Source: Amoebophrya sp. A120
Taxonomy: Eukaryota; Sar; Dinophyceae; Syndiniales; Amoebophryaceae
Direction: 5' to 3'
Assembly (NCBI GenBank): GCA_905178155.1
Contig: CAJINV010000003.1
Location: forward strand, 9,307,979-9,371,978
Length of the DNA: 64,000 bases
Of this stretch, positions 43,204-58,200 are shown in pieces. A program made the translations under genes and the position numbers. A model generated the notes under the pieces. That model saw nothing but the letters and a program-made list of their open reading frames with translations, had not been told where the DNA came from and made no database searches. How positions within the stretch are numbered: the stretch's first letter is position 1; the number at the start of each line of letters is the position of its first letter.

Positions 43204-46200
43204 ATGAATCTTGTCATCTTGGCACAACTATGCGGACTCCGCCTGCGACGTTCCGCGTTGGTTTCTTCGCACGACGTTCACGAAAAGATTTTCGACAAGC
43301 CGCTGCACCGGCTCGGGCGGTCTTCATGCGGAGGTAGTGCACCGCGATCTGGAAAATTTTGCTCTCCGCCGTTTTTGCGTTGTCGCCGCCGCATTGGCGG
43401 TGCCGCGATTACAAGCAGACGGACTTCTTCTACTCCTCGGGGGAAGCCGGACCATATCTCAAATCATGGTTCGGTAGAAAATGTTGAACACTGCTACTTT
43501 GGGCGTCTTGAAGCACTAAGCTACTGGATTCTTTCTTGCTGGGGGATGCTGCAGTGGCTTTCATGGACCAAGCAAAGAAGGCATCGGACACAAGGGGCGA
43601 TCTGGCCGACGAACGACGCTCCGTCAAGCTCTTGGTGGAAAAGCATCGGCAGGTTACGTGGCGCACGAAATTTGGCATTGCTATTCCTAAGCAGCCTGTG
43701 GATCTTGTTCTCCTCAAAACCCACAACGTTGCTGCGGAGTGTCGCGGTGGGATTTATACCTGGCGTCGGTGCCGCGAGCACCGTGACGCTGAGTACCATA
43801 GACTGTTTCGAAGGCTTTATCGAGCACATCCAGCTGGACGGCGCGCCTTCACTACCGGTGCGTGCAAAAATTCGCGCGCAGTTCGGTATCGTGGCACCTA
43901 GTCCGACGACCGTCCGAGACCAATCGGTTGCTATCAAGCATTTGCGTTTCGAAGACGACGATGGAGATGACCGTCGCGGGATAGAGTTCGAAGGGCCGCG
44001 AGAGATGGTGAACCAGGTGCTGCGAAACCTCACGTACGAGAGGTGCGGCGGAGCTCTTTTCAGTGGGTATGATGCGGTGCTGGTCGAGTTTGGGGAAGGC
44101 CAGAGTTTGACCCAGCGCTTTGCTGTTTCCGTCGGACTTGGGCGCGACCAGGAACGGTGGCAGACTCTGGTTCCTCTGGAAGACATGTCGCCGAAAGTGG
44201 GTCCATGGACAGGCGGGACCAATATTACGCTACACATCAACACGACCCAATGGGACAACAATTGGAAGCTGTTCTGCATTTTCGGAGACCTTCGGCACCA
44301 CGACTTGAGCACGCCCGCGCAGATCACCGGGCCATCGACGGTGAATTGTGTGTCCTCGCTGATACCTTCCGTCTTCCGGAGCCGCAGCACGGAGTCGCAG
44401 TTTTTGCCCACGCTCATGGTGAGTTTGCGCTACTACCTGTTTCCCTACGAACCTTTCCAGACCAACCCGCAGCCCTTCACGCTGCACCCCCCGCTATCCT
44501 TTCCGCACGTTTACCCGCAGATAGGGTACCAGTACCAGGACAGCTACGTGTTCGCAAAGCTACGACCCGGGGCCGGGGCGGACGAGTACGAGGAGGACTG
44601 GAGCCATGTCCGAGACACACCGAACTCCGGGCTAGCCGCCAGTGCCCAGCGGGGTGAGGATGCCCTCACGTACCTGCCTTTCCCGCAGAACGCGCACTGC
44701 CAGTGGCGCGAGACATATGGAGACTCACGGTTTCTCATCACGCAGGAGGCGGTGCACGGGAACGCGACTACGGTCATCTGCCAGACCCCCGGGTTTACTA
44801 ACTCGACCACTCAGCAACTGCTGCCATTCGTACCGTATACCCTCGGCGTGGCACTTTCTGAGGGCGGGCCCTTTGTGCGCGTCTTGGAGAACTTTCACGT
44901 GCTACCGTACCTGCCCGAGATAGAGATGATTCACCCGCCGCTGGTCACACTGAGCGGAACCGCGGGCTCCACCGTCCTCAAAGTGTCTCTGTTCGAGGAC
45001 AACCTCTACAAACAGTGGTTCTCTAGTGGCCTGCCGCAGGGCCCCGTGTATGGCGAGAACGCGCAGCGGGCCGACGTGCTTGCACTGGGCGTTTCGGGCG
45101 ACCAGCTGTGGTGCCGCCTGCGGCTGAACGAGGCCGGGATGGATAGCGGCGAGGCCGTCCTGATGCCAGCGAGTGTCGTGGTGGAAACGGAGTTTCACGA
45201 GATCCTGCAGGGGGGCGCCGGGCCGGCGTTCGCGCGCTCCGATGCGGCGGAGCGGTACAAGCTCCTGTGCCTCCTACCACATGCGGAAGTCAATTTGCTG
45301 GCGTCTCGCAAAAACCAGGCGATGAGCACCGCGGCGGAACTGCTCTATCGCAATCGACAGACGCTGCAAGTGTCAGTAGATGGAGGGCAGCACTGGACCA
45401 ATTTTACAAATCGCAACGCGACCGTCAGTTTGCTGGACAGCGCTGACATTCTATCACGGGGAGACGCTCGCCCGCTCTCATTCGGGGACTAGGTATTACT
45501 GGTCGACGCACTCTGCCATTAACTCACTCCAGCACATTGCAACACATCAGAGCGACTAGGCAGGCTTCCCGCCGCGCCACTCCGCACAATCGCACGGCAA
45601 GACGGCGCCGCCGCCGGCGCACGTCCGGCCCTAGCCTCTAGAAGTGTGGCTTTAACCCGCAGCGTTGCAGCCCTATCATCGAGCGGGCCAGACCTAGCTT
45701 CAAGCGGCTCCACCCTAGTCTCTAGCAGCCCCGCCCGTGGCTGCAGCTAGCGGCCTGGCGCAAGCCCTTGCCGCCCCTCCTTCCACCTCCTAGGGACGCC
45801 ACCAGCGGCACCACCGCAGCCTACCCTACCGCAGCCCCGCCCTCGCTCCTAGCGTTCCTGCCGTAGCCTCGGGCGGTCTAGCTTTAGCCACTAGCGAACA
45901 AGCCCCAGCACCCCCTACCGGGGAAGCCTTGGCCCTCTGGCGCCGCCCCCCTCGCCCTCGCCCCGTGCGGTTGTGCCCCAACCCCTTGCGACCCCGGGTG
46001 GCCATGCTCTTCCGAAGCCCCTGGCGCCCTGGCCGCCCCTCGGCTCAAGCGGCCCGGCTCCTGCCCCGGGCGGCCTCGCCCAAGCGAGCAGCGGTCCGGC
46101 CACGACCTCTATAGGCCGCGCCTGCCGCAGGCTCTTCCTCCCGGCCTGTCTGCCTACCGCCCGGCTTGACCCTCGGCCGCCAGACTCCTCTCGGCACGGC

Positions 46201-49200
46201 GAAAGGGGTCGAACTGTTGCGCAGCCTGCTCTTTAAGGTTTGCAGATGCGAGGGAGTGTTGTTTGCAGATGCGAGGAAGTGTCCTCCTTTTTGATGCGGG
46301 TGTTTTTCCATTCTATACCCGCAGATGACGCACCTGGAGCCGCGTATGCGCGTGCAATCCCAGGAGTATGATGCCGTTTACTTGGAGAACGGGTCGAAGG
46401 ACTACTACCGTCAGAATTACCGCTATTACTCGGCGACTCGGCAAGCCTCATCGAAGTGGCTGCAGGAACCGGATCTGAGCGACCCTCTTTTCATCAAGGG
46501 CTACGGGTTCGAAAAGCTGAAAGATGCGCTTGCTGAGCGCGACTTCAACCGGGTTGGGCGGTTTCACAACGGACTGAATTGTCGGTACAGTCCCGCCGCC
46601 CGACGCGATGACCTTTTGTGCGTCTCGGAGGCGACCATCTATGAGAAGCAAAATCGCAAGAACCCGCCCCAAACCACGCATGATGGCCGATGTTTTGTTG
46701 TGCTCTGCGCCTCCCGCCAGTTTTGACATAGGTATACTGAGAGATGAAAATGGACGCACTCCGAAGCTGTGTGTCGCCACCCGTGGCAGATACTTATAGA
46801 GACCGGTAGGGGACGGGTTCAACGTCGCAAAATAGCGGCGCCCGATCCTCTAGCGCGGAGAGGTTCTGGCGGAACCAGACCGATTTGCATTTGTTTTTGC
46901 ATCAACGCACATCTATCAAAAGAAGCAACCAAACATGTTGTTTTTGAAACTCAAGGTTGCTTTGAAGCCTTAAGTAAAAGTTTTTCTTGCTTCGTTCGGT
47001 CTGATGCATCGGGGGAGATTTTCCATACGATGCCATCGTCGACGATACCACCATTCGGTGCAAGAATGCTCCTTCGATCGATTGCTTGCGCGCCCTGGAC
47101 GCGAATAGTTATGTGCTGGACTATCTTGAGGTTCGAATCCAGGAGACCGCCTTGCTGCCGCTCGCGTCCACATGTGGCAACTACCAGTGGAGCTACCTGC
47201 GGGAGAACGCAGTTCTGGGCAAAGAGGCGCAAGCTGCGGCATCGCGGGGGGAAGACTATCTGGCGTGAAGAAAATGTCCCCACCTAGTCACACATATCGT
47301 GGATTTGAAGCAACTGTGGTGCGCCTTGGCATGACAAGCGTTGGATATTCGTGCTTGAGAACTTGTCGGTAGAATCAAGAGGTGCCACGGAATGTGGGGT
47401 TACTCACTGGGTGCGCACACGGCACACTCGGAATCGTTGGGCGCCACTTTTCATAGTCATTTTGATGCCAATTGTATAACGATTGGACCTCAGACCTCAG
47501 AAGCTCTCAGAAGCTGAAGCCAATGCAAGCGGCCTACAAGGGGCGAAAAAGTTGTCGCGCTTACCCCGCCATGTTGCCGCGAAAAGTGGTTCGCATAGAG
47601 ATTTATACCACGGAATAACAGTAAGACATGTCGAGCCCTGGGCCAGCGAACAGCTGGAAACGCTACGCTGATCGGACTGATCGTTTCAGCTAGAAAAGAA
47701 AATTAGCTGCTGCAACAGATGGCCCGTGGTCGGCTGGAGCCGTCGCACATGCCGAATTGGTGTCGCCCGTCGCGGGCGGGACTGCTCGCTGTGCGTGCCA
47801 CGGCCGCGCGGTAAGCTTGCGCAGAGTGTGATACCGTGCGCACATACTGCACAAAACTGACGTGAAGCATCTGAACAACCCCCGGACGCAAGAGGCGCGC
47901 ACAGCGGAGGCGGGCCCGAGTGGTGATGAACCAGAAGGCGTAACCAGTAGGCCCGCCTCCGCTGCGCGTCCAGAGTCGCTGCGGTCCAGTACGAAGTACG
48001 TCAACTTCGGAGCGCGGTTTCAACCCTCCATGTCGTGCTGCCACCGCGTGGATCTAAATGCGCGGCCGGCGTCGAGGCGCCCCCACCCCCGAACAAGCAA
48101 TCTCTAACCCTGCGCAGCGCACCGCGCAGCCCCGGCGCGCTTCGTGTGCATTGTGCGCACCCAAACGCGCGCGTGTCTCGCCCATTGTTCTTCAGTCCTG
48201 TCATGCGGAGTGGCGTAGCATCTCGACGGCGGATGGGGACGCGTTTCGACAGAATACGGGCCGTCAGTCCGTTATACACTATGCGGAGGGGCCCGCGGAG
48301 GTGGGACGCGTGGCGCGAAACGAGGAGCTCGCCAGCGAGGAACGCATCCAGCACATGCACTGCGGTCATATCGTGCTGTCGAAAGAACCGGCTCTGTTCT
48401 TTTATCTCCTGAGACAGGGCGCCACCTGGCAGCCGGAGGCGGAGGGCGCGGACCTAGCCGGAACTATGCTGGTGTCCCGGAACGGGGGCGAGCGGGTGTC
48501 TTTCCAATTTTCCGGAATTCCAGCGACACTGCAGGGCCAGTTGCTGCGCTCACTGCAGTGCCGGTTTCGCAGGTTTCCGCGGCAGGTGACCGCCGCCGGG
48601 GGGCGCACCGTTATGGTTGAGGTCGTGCGCGAAAGCAGCGGAGCCAGCTCCAGATTCGGCTGTAAAGTGCCATCGTGGAGCGAGACAGGTGTGGCAGGTG
48701 CGGGTTCGGTGCAGCTCATTCCGCGTCCGGAGGCAGAAGACTTTGTGGGCCGGTGGTATCTGGACGTGGCACTGGATGGTGGCGTATCCGACACGTTCTA
48801 TCCCTCCTCCGGGCCGCGGGAACTGTTGGTAAAAGAAGAGCTCGCTTCGATAGAGGAGTTTGAAAGCGCGAGCACGTGGTTCGCTCCAGCATATCGCTTT
48901 GACGAGCGCCAAACGGTGCGTATCCGAGGAAAGAACTTGGGACCGCGAAATCGGTACTGCTGGCACCAGAACAGCAAGCTCGATCACGCGACCGCGGTTC
49001 CGAGCCTTCTGTGGCCGCGGGGCGATGGCAGCTTGACGTGCGATGTAACACTGCGGGAAGATTTTTCTCGGGGTGGTCTCACCGATGCGTTGGAGGCCCG
49101 CAAAGCGCCGCTGATCCAGGGCGGCTACTCGACACGAAAGCGCGACCGAAAGTTTCCTTTTCGCCGCCAGTTTGAGCCGCCGCACGACGAGTTTCAGATG

Positions 49201-52200
49201 GTTGTGGCAAGCGGCGACGCCAGATCCGGGGCTACTGGAAGTGCGCACGCACTGCGTCGGCCCCGTGGTTTCGAGCGGCCGGGCCGACGCGTTCCCCAAG
49301 TGAGCGCCCGCGGTGACGTGAGTTTCGCTTCGGCAGAGCGGTTCCTGCAGAGCATCCAGCGACCCTCGTCCATTTTGTCCCAAACCACGAACGCCGGGGG
49401 AGCCCTCCTTGTGAGTATCGAGGTAGACGATGCGGAGCTACTCGAGCAGACGCCTTGGTGTCGAGCCGGCTTTCCGTGGCACACCGACGGGGACAGCTGG
49501 AGCCTGGGAGTAGTGCTGCACCTAGATCATGACAGTGGCCACGAAGCCACCGGGGCCACGGTGGCAACCCTTGCGTGCCCGCTGGCGGGTGGCGACCAGA
49601 CCACCGTGGCGGACACATCACTTCCGATGTACGTATCGTGGGGTGAACGCCCACCGAGAGCCTCTTCCCGGGGCCTCCCAGGGTACGGAAGTGCGCCTGC
49701 ACACGCCGTCAGTGGAGGTGGTTTGGCCACCGTGATAGCAAACCGCTTGGCTCCTGTGTCTCCAGCTCTCTTCGTATTTCCGGATGTCATCGAGCTCAGC
49801 CTGCACGAGCAAGTCGGAGCTTGGCAGCCAATCCTGTACACACGTATATAAGACAAATGATGACTCTCAGCCTGCCGTGCCTTGTCGGTGCGGCCTTTTT
49901 AGTGGATTTCTTGGCGCGGCCCGCGTGCAGTTTCGCTGCTCCATAAAGTAGGAATGCCTGCAACTTCGTCCATTTACTCGGCCTTTGGCGCTTGCGGCTG
50001 GCTCTTCCTTCTAGAAACGTCCGGTCGGCGGCGGATGACAGGGCTGTAGTAAAGGCGAAGGCTTTCGCTTACGCACGTCGGTTTGTGCCGGCGTAATCTC
50101 TGGCTCAAAAAATTGCACCGGGATTGTGCGCGTACTGCCTCGAATTCGCCAGCGTCAGCTCATCCGGCTCTTGGGATTATAAGACAAAACTGCCGGGCCC
50201 TGGGGAGTAAGCGCAAGCCCTCGTCCATAGACGAAGCTAGTAGGAGCAGCGCTTCCGAATCCGAAACTTGCTGTGCCTTTTCTGAATCTGATGAAAGCTT
50301 TTTTCAGCTTTGGAAGGCTTCGCCCGTGTCGCACTGACTCAGGCAAGCGCCTTGTAGCGCCCCAGTCCCCCCCGCTTTCGCTCGGCCCTGCTGAGAGTTC
50401 GTGCTGGTCGTACATTCTGCCAATCCTGCCCGGCACTCAAATCATTGGTTAGAGCGGAACTCGTGAAAGCTAAACCGGAGAAAGCTGAGACGCTGAAAAA
50501 TGACGCCTCGAATAAAACTGACAAGATGAACGAAGACCCAAATTTTGAACGCTGGAAGGCTGAAAGCTCGCACGTGGAGAACTGCGCAAACGGAGAAAGC
50601 AGTAGAAGCTTGGCAAGTCCACGCATGAAATCTCAACACACGAAAACTGAAAAAAGTGCATTTAACCATCGCTCCACTCTCCCACTATATCAATGCTCAG
50701 GAAATCCGTCCATGTGCGCGGGTCGTTGTTCGAACTGGACGTGGACTGGTACTGTGGTTGGCGGCGCAGGCACGGCCCGTTTGCAGAGAAGCGCATCGAA
50801 AAAGCTCTGGCCACGAATCTATCACTTGGAAAAATGATACCATATCACACGCGTGATGTCTACTTGCATGTCTTGAGAAGCACGCCACAAGTCAGAATTG
50901 TTTGTAGAGTTATGAGATGACACTGACGTGCTATGAATTTTCTGTGTGATAGAGCTCTACCCATGTGGAGTGTCCACTGCCTCTGGCGCCATCCGCCGGA
51001 AATGGTACGGAATGGGCCTCAATGCTGCGCGAACGCGGCGTCAATCGGTTTACCTGGCAAGTGAGCGTCTTTTTTTTGCCGGTCAACAACATCCCCCTGG
51101 ACGAGGTGCGTACCAAGTTGGAGAAGACAGCGCTGGTGGGCGACTTTTTCAGCGTTTATTTTCGTCCGTGGTCGCCAAAGAAACAGCAACATTCTCATAT
51201 CAGAATGAAAAAAGCCCTCCCCCGATACTCAAGTTAATACGTGTGTGTGTGAATTTGTGTCCACAACTTTCTTACGAGCTCTCACTCTATTGCATACCGC
51301 GCAACGTAGCGAGGGAGTTGATGTGTGCCGTACCTCACAGACGTTTTTGTGTCAAGGAGTTGTAAGGAAGGGCGCGGCTTTGTCTCATGATAACGCACCC
51401 GCTGCATCAACGCAGCTCCTCGGTGCTCCAGGAGGACAGCACGCTGGCCGAATTGGCGCCGCAACCGGAAAACAAACACTTCGAGACTTTTGGGGCCAGC
51501 CGGGTTCGTGGGAGTGCGGGGAGACAAAGTGAGTTGCGTTTATCGCTTGTGGATGGCCACCCGCCATGCTTGCGACCGGTGTGCGGGGTGATGGACGCGG
51601 AGTCCGGGCGGCGGCTGGCGAGCGGCGCGCTTCGGTCCGAGTACTCGATGCTACAGGATGTGGCCTGGTTTGATCATACGACGGGCATCCGGTCGGGAAC
51701 CGCGACGCTTCCTCGGGTGTCGAACATGATGTCGTGCGATTTGCGCGCGCCGTCCCTTCGCGGCGCGGATCCGCGGCAGGGTCATTCGCTGGCGGAGTAT
51801 GTCGTCGTCGCGGCCTGCGCGACGGACGCCGACGTTAGTGACCCTCGGCTGCGCCCTTATGCACGCATTTGGTGGGCGCGTCCGTTGTTCGAGGACAAAC
51901 GGCTTGGTCCGTTTGGGCCAAGGAAGGGCCGGCAGAACCGACGAAATCGCGCGCCCTTTGCGGCCTTCGGATGGAGTGCGGACGCAGGCTCGTCGTCGAC
52001 TCGCGGCCCGTATGGGCCTGCTCTGTTCAGTGCGGCGGCCGTTAGCAGCCACATGATGGACCACACGTTCCTCGAAAAGCAGGCTCACCGCACCTTCACT
52101 CCGCGTAGTGGACCACACGAGGGCGGATATCCTACGTGAAAACGGTCCTGCCTCAGAGTGGTGGCGCAGATCTTGCATGTGCTAGGAAGTGTTTTTCTAT

Positions 52201-55200
52201 GTAATATACAAGATTTGGGTCGGCCTTTAGGGCCACCCCTCGGTGGGCGTTCCTAGGAGTCTGGAAGGGGTGACGCAGGTTCAGAGTCGTCACATAGACG
52301 ACTACGCGCTGTCCTGTCGAAGCGAAAAACTAGCGGCGCTATCTGCGATTACGCGGCGCCGGCACGCTAGCTGCCTCCAAAGGCCCCTTGAAGGGCCGTC
52401 GCCCCGGGAGGGTCCTGGATACTCCCTGCGCCGGCCCCCCTCCGCTCTTTATCCTTTCCCGGGCTCCCCGGCCCCCCCCATCGGCCCCGCTTTCCGGATT
52501 CCCTGCCTGCGGTTCGTCTTGCTTTCGCGGAGGAAGTGCGGGCGCGCGGCGACGGCACTTGAGGCGCGCCCGCCCGGCCGACCCGGGTCCTGCTGGTATA
52601 GCGCCAGCCCTTCCTAGTCGGCGTCTGCGCTTTTGGTGTTTTCTTCTAGGAGACGGGCCACGGGTACTGTGCTTGGTATGGCTGCGTGCGGTCGCGTGTG
52701 TGCGCCGTTGAACATACGAAGGCCGGCGCGCCGCTATTAGGGAGAGCCGGTCGCTGCGCTGCGCTGCCCTCCGGGTGCGCGGCTTCCTGCGGAACCTGCG
52801 GCCGCTGCCTTGCGGAGTGCCTTCAGTGCGCCCCCCCGCGTGGGTTTTTGCATGAAACCCGCGGGGGCGCCTCCATCAGGCCGACAAGGGGCCCAGGAGG
52901 GGTGCCCCGGGGGCGTCCTGGACCCCCGCGCCAGCCGGGGGCGGGGCCCCCTGCTGCAGGATTCAGGGCTTTCTTTTCTGTTCTTCTGGTAGTGCTAGTG
53001 CGATAGGCATGCGCACCAAAGATAGAAAGCGCTGGAAAGGTAAAAAAGCGGCAGAAGGTGGAGCCAGGTACCCCACGGGACCAGGTGCCCTAGATTAGCT
53101 ACCCCAGGACGAGGCACCCTGGAGCGAGGTGCCCTGCAACCTGATGGAGCGATGATGGGAGCGAGGCCGACCGTGTACCCCGGGAAGCAGGCACCCACAA
53201 AGCTGTTACGTCGCAGACACCCACTAAGCTGTCGACGCTTGACGGCCAGCGGCGCACTTCGTCACCTTCGAATACAAACAAAACTTGTTGATCGGTTGCA
53301 AGAGGTCACATTTTCAGAAATTCGGGCCCAGAACGTTTCGCATTGTAGAGCAGCGCTCACATTATTTCGTATAATGCATGGGGTGGCGACGGTTTTACAT
53401 AGGACAGAGGCACGCAGGTTCTCATCGGGTTTCCTTTTCGGCAAGTGCCGAAAGATCCTACAGCCGCGCGCTGCGCTGTGGTGCCCCGCACCGCCTCGAG
53501 GTTTGCTTATTGTTACGTGCGCTGTAATAGTTTTAGTTGAGCGACCAACAGCTTTATATTGCTTGGAGAACATAATTGATGTGATATTCATTGCACAGTC
53601 TTTCACTTCTTGCTCCGGAAGGGAACCGAAACTCCATTACAAATCGATTTTACTACAGCCAAGTCGCATACTCCGTTCTGCAGGAGAAGAGTTTGCGGCG
53701 TCGTTCTAAGCCCCTGCTTCTATCACACGGAATTTCTCGGCCGCTGGCGGCACTTAATGCCACCCACGCGTGGTGCGTCATGCCGCCGGCAGCCGAAGTG
53801 ATGAGCGGGTGGCAGAAGATGCTGGATGAGCACGACGGATTGACAGACGAGGCCGGCGTGACAAAGGCAGCAGAGTACCGCGAGGCGGGTGCACTGCCGG
53901 GTGGCCTCGACGCCATGATCTACATCTCGTTAGACGGCGGGGATTCTTGGAGCGAGAGAGACCGCATGATTTTTCAGTACGTACGCTCACCCACTGTGCG
54001 CGCCGTACGGCCCGAGGGGCCTTTCGCTGCGGGAAGGCAACACGTGTTGACCGTTCACACGTCCGACCACCGCCAGAGCCATCCGATTCCGGAAAAGTTT
54101 TTCTGTGCGTTTTTGTTGTACGTGCCGGAGGAGCCGTCTCAGCGACCGGCGACAGCAGGAGATCGCTACTTTGCCACGGACCCGCAGCAGTCCCGACATG
54201 TAGTTTTTACTCTGGCCCGGTATCGAAATGCGACCTCCCTTCTTTGCGCCACCCCCGACCCGGCAGCGCTGCATCCCTTCTCGCCGACGCGCGCAGCGTT
54301 GGCCATTTCGGTGGACGGGCAGCATCTGGGTCCGACTATGGGGCTGCTCGATTCCTCGACGAGCGCGGCTTTGGAATTTCAGCATACGCCACGGGTTGTG
54401 CAAGGAACGGTAGTGGTGCAAACGCCTCTCGTTCGCTTGGAAAAGAACGGACGCACGCAAACCGAGGACTCGGTGCGGAGCGAAGATTTCGAGCGCGTTA
54501 GTGGTAGCAGAGAGGTTCTTGGCGCGGGGTCCCTTTTTTACGGCGTGCAGGAGTCGTACTCGTACACCATCGAGCTTGAAATGAAAGTGCGTTTCTCCGG
54601 AAATGCGCTTGCTTTTCTGAAGGTTGCGCACGGCGATGGCAAGCGCGCACTGCGGTGTCGTTTGAGTGCAAGCGTGCGTACCGAGGCGCTTGCAGAGCAG
54701 CACGCAAGCTTCGTCCAGGACGCTGGCACATCTTCTGCCATCTCCGCGAGGGGGCAAAGCAGACCCTTTGCTGGTCGGCAACCTCGCAAGCAAACTGCGA
54801 AGCACATCGTCGCCGGCAATCTGTTTGATCCAGAAAGTCCGACGGAAGCGATGCCTGACCGTGTGATTGGGTTCCAGCCTCCTCCGATTCTGTCCCAATC
54901 CCAGGAAATATCGTTCGCGCAAGAGGACCCCGAGGAGCAGGAGGTCCGGCTGCGTTGCGTCTTTCATTTTACCGAGCGTGAGGTCCGCGCATTTTTGTGG
55001 CGCAACCAAACCGACCTTCAGAATTTTCGCAAGGACCCCAGCGCGGATCCCCCCCGGGAGGTTTTTTCAGCGGGCCTGTCGGTGGCGCACGAGGCGGCAA
55101 CCGAGCGGTTGTTTGGCCCGGACGTGAAGGTGGAGATCCCGATGCATGTCCCTACGGTTCGGAGCGTGAGTCCGCAAGCGCTCTCCGCAGACCCGGTCAC

Positions 55201-58200
55201 GGAGAAGTGGATTGCAGTGCACGGGATCGGGTTCCGCAACACCACGGAACTCAGGTGTCGCATAGGTGCGCAGGATGCCGACGTCGCGCGGTGGGTGTCG
55301 GCGAGACTCGTGTACTGCCGGGTGGACAACCGAGCCCTCTCGCGCGTGTACCAGGGTGCGCGCCGAGACTGCGCTCCTGAAGAAGTGCTCCAGAGAGGGT
55401 TGCGCGGCCTGGGGAAGTCGAAGCGAGTGACGTCGCAACCTCGCCACTGCGTGGACAAGTACTTCTGGCCGGAAAACGAGCCTGTGCTCGTTGATTCCTC
55501 CGCGTCGCTGGTGCAAGGAAATCTGTCGGCGTCGGGAACAACGACTTCCGCGGCTCGTGTGCTAGCGGCTGCGGTCGATTCGCGGTACGCGATACTTGTA
55601 GAACAGACACGCAACGGAGCGAAGGCGCAGGAGATTCTTTCTGTTTTCAAATTTCGAACCGAGGATGTCGACAAGCCGCAGAGGGAAGAACAAGCGGAAA
55701 ACTATTTGCGCACATCAGCGTATCGTGTGGGCTCGCTGTTCGGCTCGGAAACCGCTTCCGCCTTGGGCTTCGAGTTACCCGAATATCTGGTGGACCCCGA
55801 GGATGACCGGTGGACTAGCGAGCGCCAGCGCCTGGTGCTCCCGGAGCACCTGGGCCGGGGCTATATTTCTCAGGAACCAGCAGGGGCAGGTAGTTTTGAC
55901 CTACTGAAGGAAAGCTGTTGTAGATGGTTTTTTGTGGTATCTGACAATCCTTGGTCTCGTAGAACTTGGCCGTATTTGGTTTTGAGGCAGTCTGTGCGCC
56001 GGTATGGAGGATTCTGAGCCTTTGGCGCTCCGGCATTGGTGATTCGCGTGTACGTCGGTGGCGTCCTCGGCCCGAGGCCGCCGCCCGTGGCTTCTCGGGA
56101 CCGAGTCGCCACCTTCCCCCACTTGTGTTGGCAGCGCCGTGCTTCGACTCAGTGACTTTTCCTTTCGCTTCGCTTATTATCAAGAGCGAAGCCCCGAAAT
56201 GGAAATACAAGAATATCGATATCCCTGAAAGAACCAAAACCCGGAAAGATCTCGTAGGAAACTTTTTTAAAAATAGGGCGGCGTAGAGTCCATGAATCCG
56301 CATCTATGCACTTTAGCGCCGAACTGTGCCTGCGATCGCATTTTGAAAATGCGGACCACATTATTTTCCATATACTGACGTGGGTCACCCAGGAAAACAG
56401 AACAAAAAGCGCGCAGCAAAAAACGGGCGCGAACGCACAGGCCAGCCGCGCGAATTTCAGCAGCTTTGGTCTGCTGCGAAAGGCCCTGCGCCGTGGTGGT
56501 TTCGCGTGCGGCGAAACCTTTAGAAATTGCGTTTACTTTTTTCACATGAAAGGGCGGCCACACTGGCCCGGAGGCGGCGAGCCATTGACCGGGCTTTCCT
56601 TCGCGCGCGCCTGGGGACAGGTGCGGTGGCGCCGTAGCATTTTAACAATCCCTGGATGTTTTCGTCCCTTTGGTTTTCTGTTGTTTTCCTCTGGTGACAT
56701 CAGCGTTGTTCTGTCTAATGTCTCTCCCAAGCGCATCGCGAGGGTCGGTAAGTTGAATCTTCCGTCCCTACGGCCCCAACCGCATGCGGCGCCGATTTGC
56801 AAGAAGGTCGCGCATCGGGATTCGACGCAGCGAGGACCGCACAGGCCCCAGCTCGGCAGCTTTATTATGGCAAGATTGTCATTGGTGCAGTTTGCACGCG
56901 GCTCGGAGCAGGCGTATGAGTATTACTTCTTCTCAATTTCCCAAAAGGAAAAAATCCAGGCACCCTACCGCAGCAGAGGAAGCAACTGTACGACATTTCT
57001 CCCGGCGCTTTCCAAGTTTTTCTATGGGAGGACTTTGCCTTCGTCGGCGTAGTGCAGGATATTAATGCAACGGGCGGCTCAGCAGGAGTGAAGGCTTTGG
57101 CAAATGAGACCGGTAACATGACCTTGGGCGTGTCTTTTGCAGTGGTGGATTTGGGACTTAGCAGGCAGCCAAACGCAACTCTCCTGAACCGCACGGTGCA
57201 AGGGTCTTTGCTATACGTCGCCGACGATACTTCTCTAGATGAGGGATTTGCAGACGTTAACTTCAACTACGGGGTCTCGAGACCGAGCCTTCTGGCGACC
57301 GCGGACACCGGGACGCAGAGTATTCGGGAAGGGGGGTTTACAGCGGAAGATTTTGCGTTGAAGCTCGCCTCAAACTTGGTGTTCCGTGGTTCCGTTGAGC
57401 TCGCAACCGGGGCGGACCGAGCGCTCACTAGCTTAGCTGGTATGCGCCACGCGCGGGGAGTTAATGAAACGGGCGATGGAAAGTATTCACTGGGTAAATT
57501 TCGTTCGCACTCGTGTAAATCGCATCGCTTCCTTGTTACTATGGTGAACCTCTCTCCAACTTCTAAAGAACGTTCCAGCAACCCTCACCAACTTCTCCAC
57601 GGATCTATGAACTACCATCGTCTGGTCTCGGATCCCCGGGAAGCTGAATATGCTTCCCGAAGTGCCGACGAGAGGTTGGCTGAGGGGTTCGCCATGGACG
57701 TGGTTGACAAACACGTAGGAGAGAGTTGCTACTTATTAAAGCGGAACGAATCAGGCGCGCGCATCTGCATGCTTTACGAGGAGAAGCGACCTGCTTCAAA
57801 GGTTTCACCTGCAGCGATATTTCGCATTCTGTGCAATAATGATGAAGGTCTCCAGGAGCTGCGGTTTCGTCGATTACAAATCCCCTCCGTGGCGGTCTGG
57901 CATTTCAACTTCCATTTCCATTTCCACAAAATTTTGTGGGTTTATGCATTTTAAAGCTGATGGCAGCGTTTGTGTCGGCTTTTGTCTATCTTTTTGCAGG
58001 GGGCGCTACAGCATTGAGATAGTTTCTAGAGCGCTCCATCTCAAGGCGTCGCGGGCCTCGCGGGCCCTCTGTCCCGCGCAACAGGCCTGAGGCCAAAATC
58101 TTCATGAGCTTCGAAACCTCCAACTTTCACGCCAACTGCCTCCCGGGCGCCACGCCCCACGCATCAGCGTCGAAGCCAAAACCCTCACCAGCTTCGAGAC

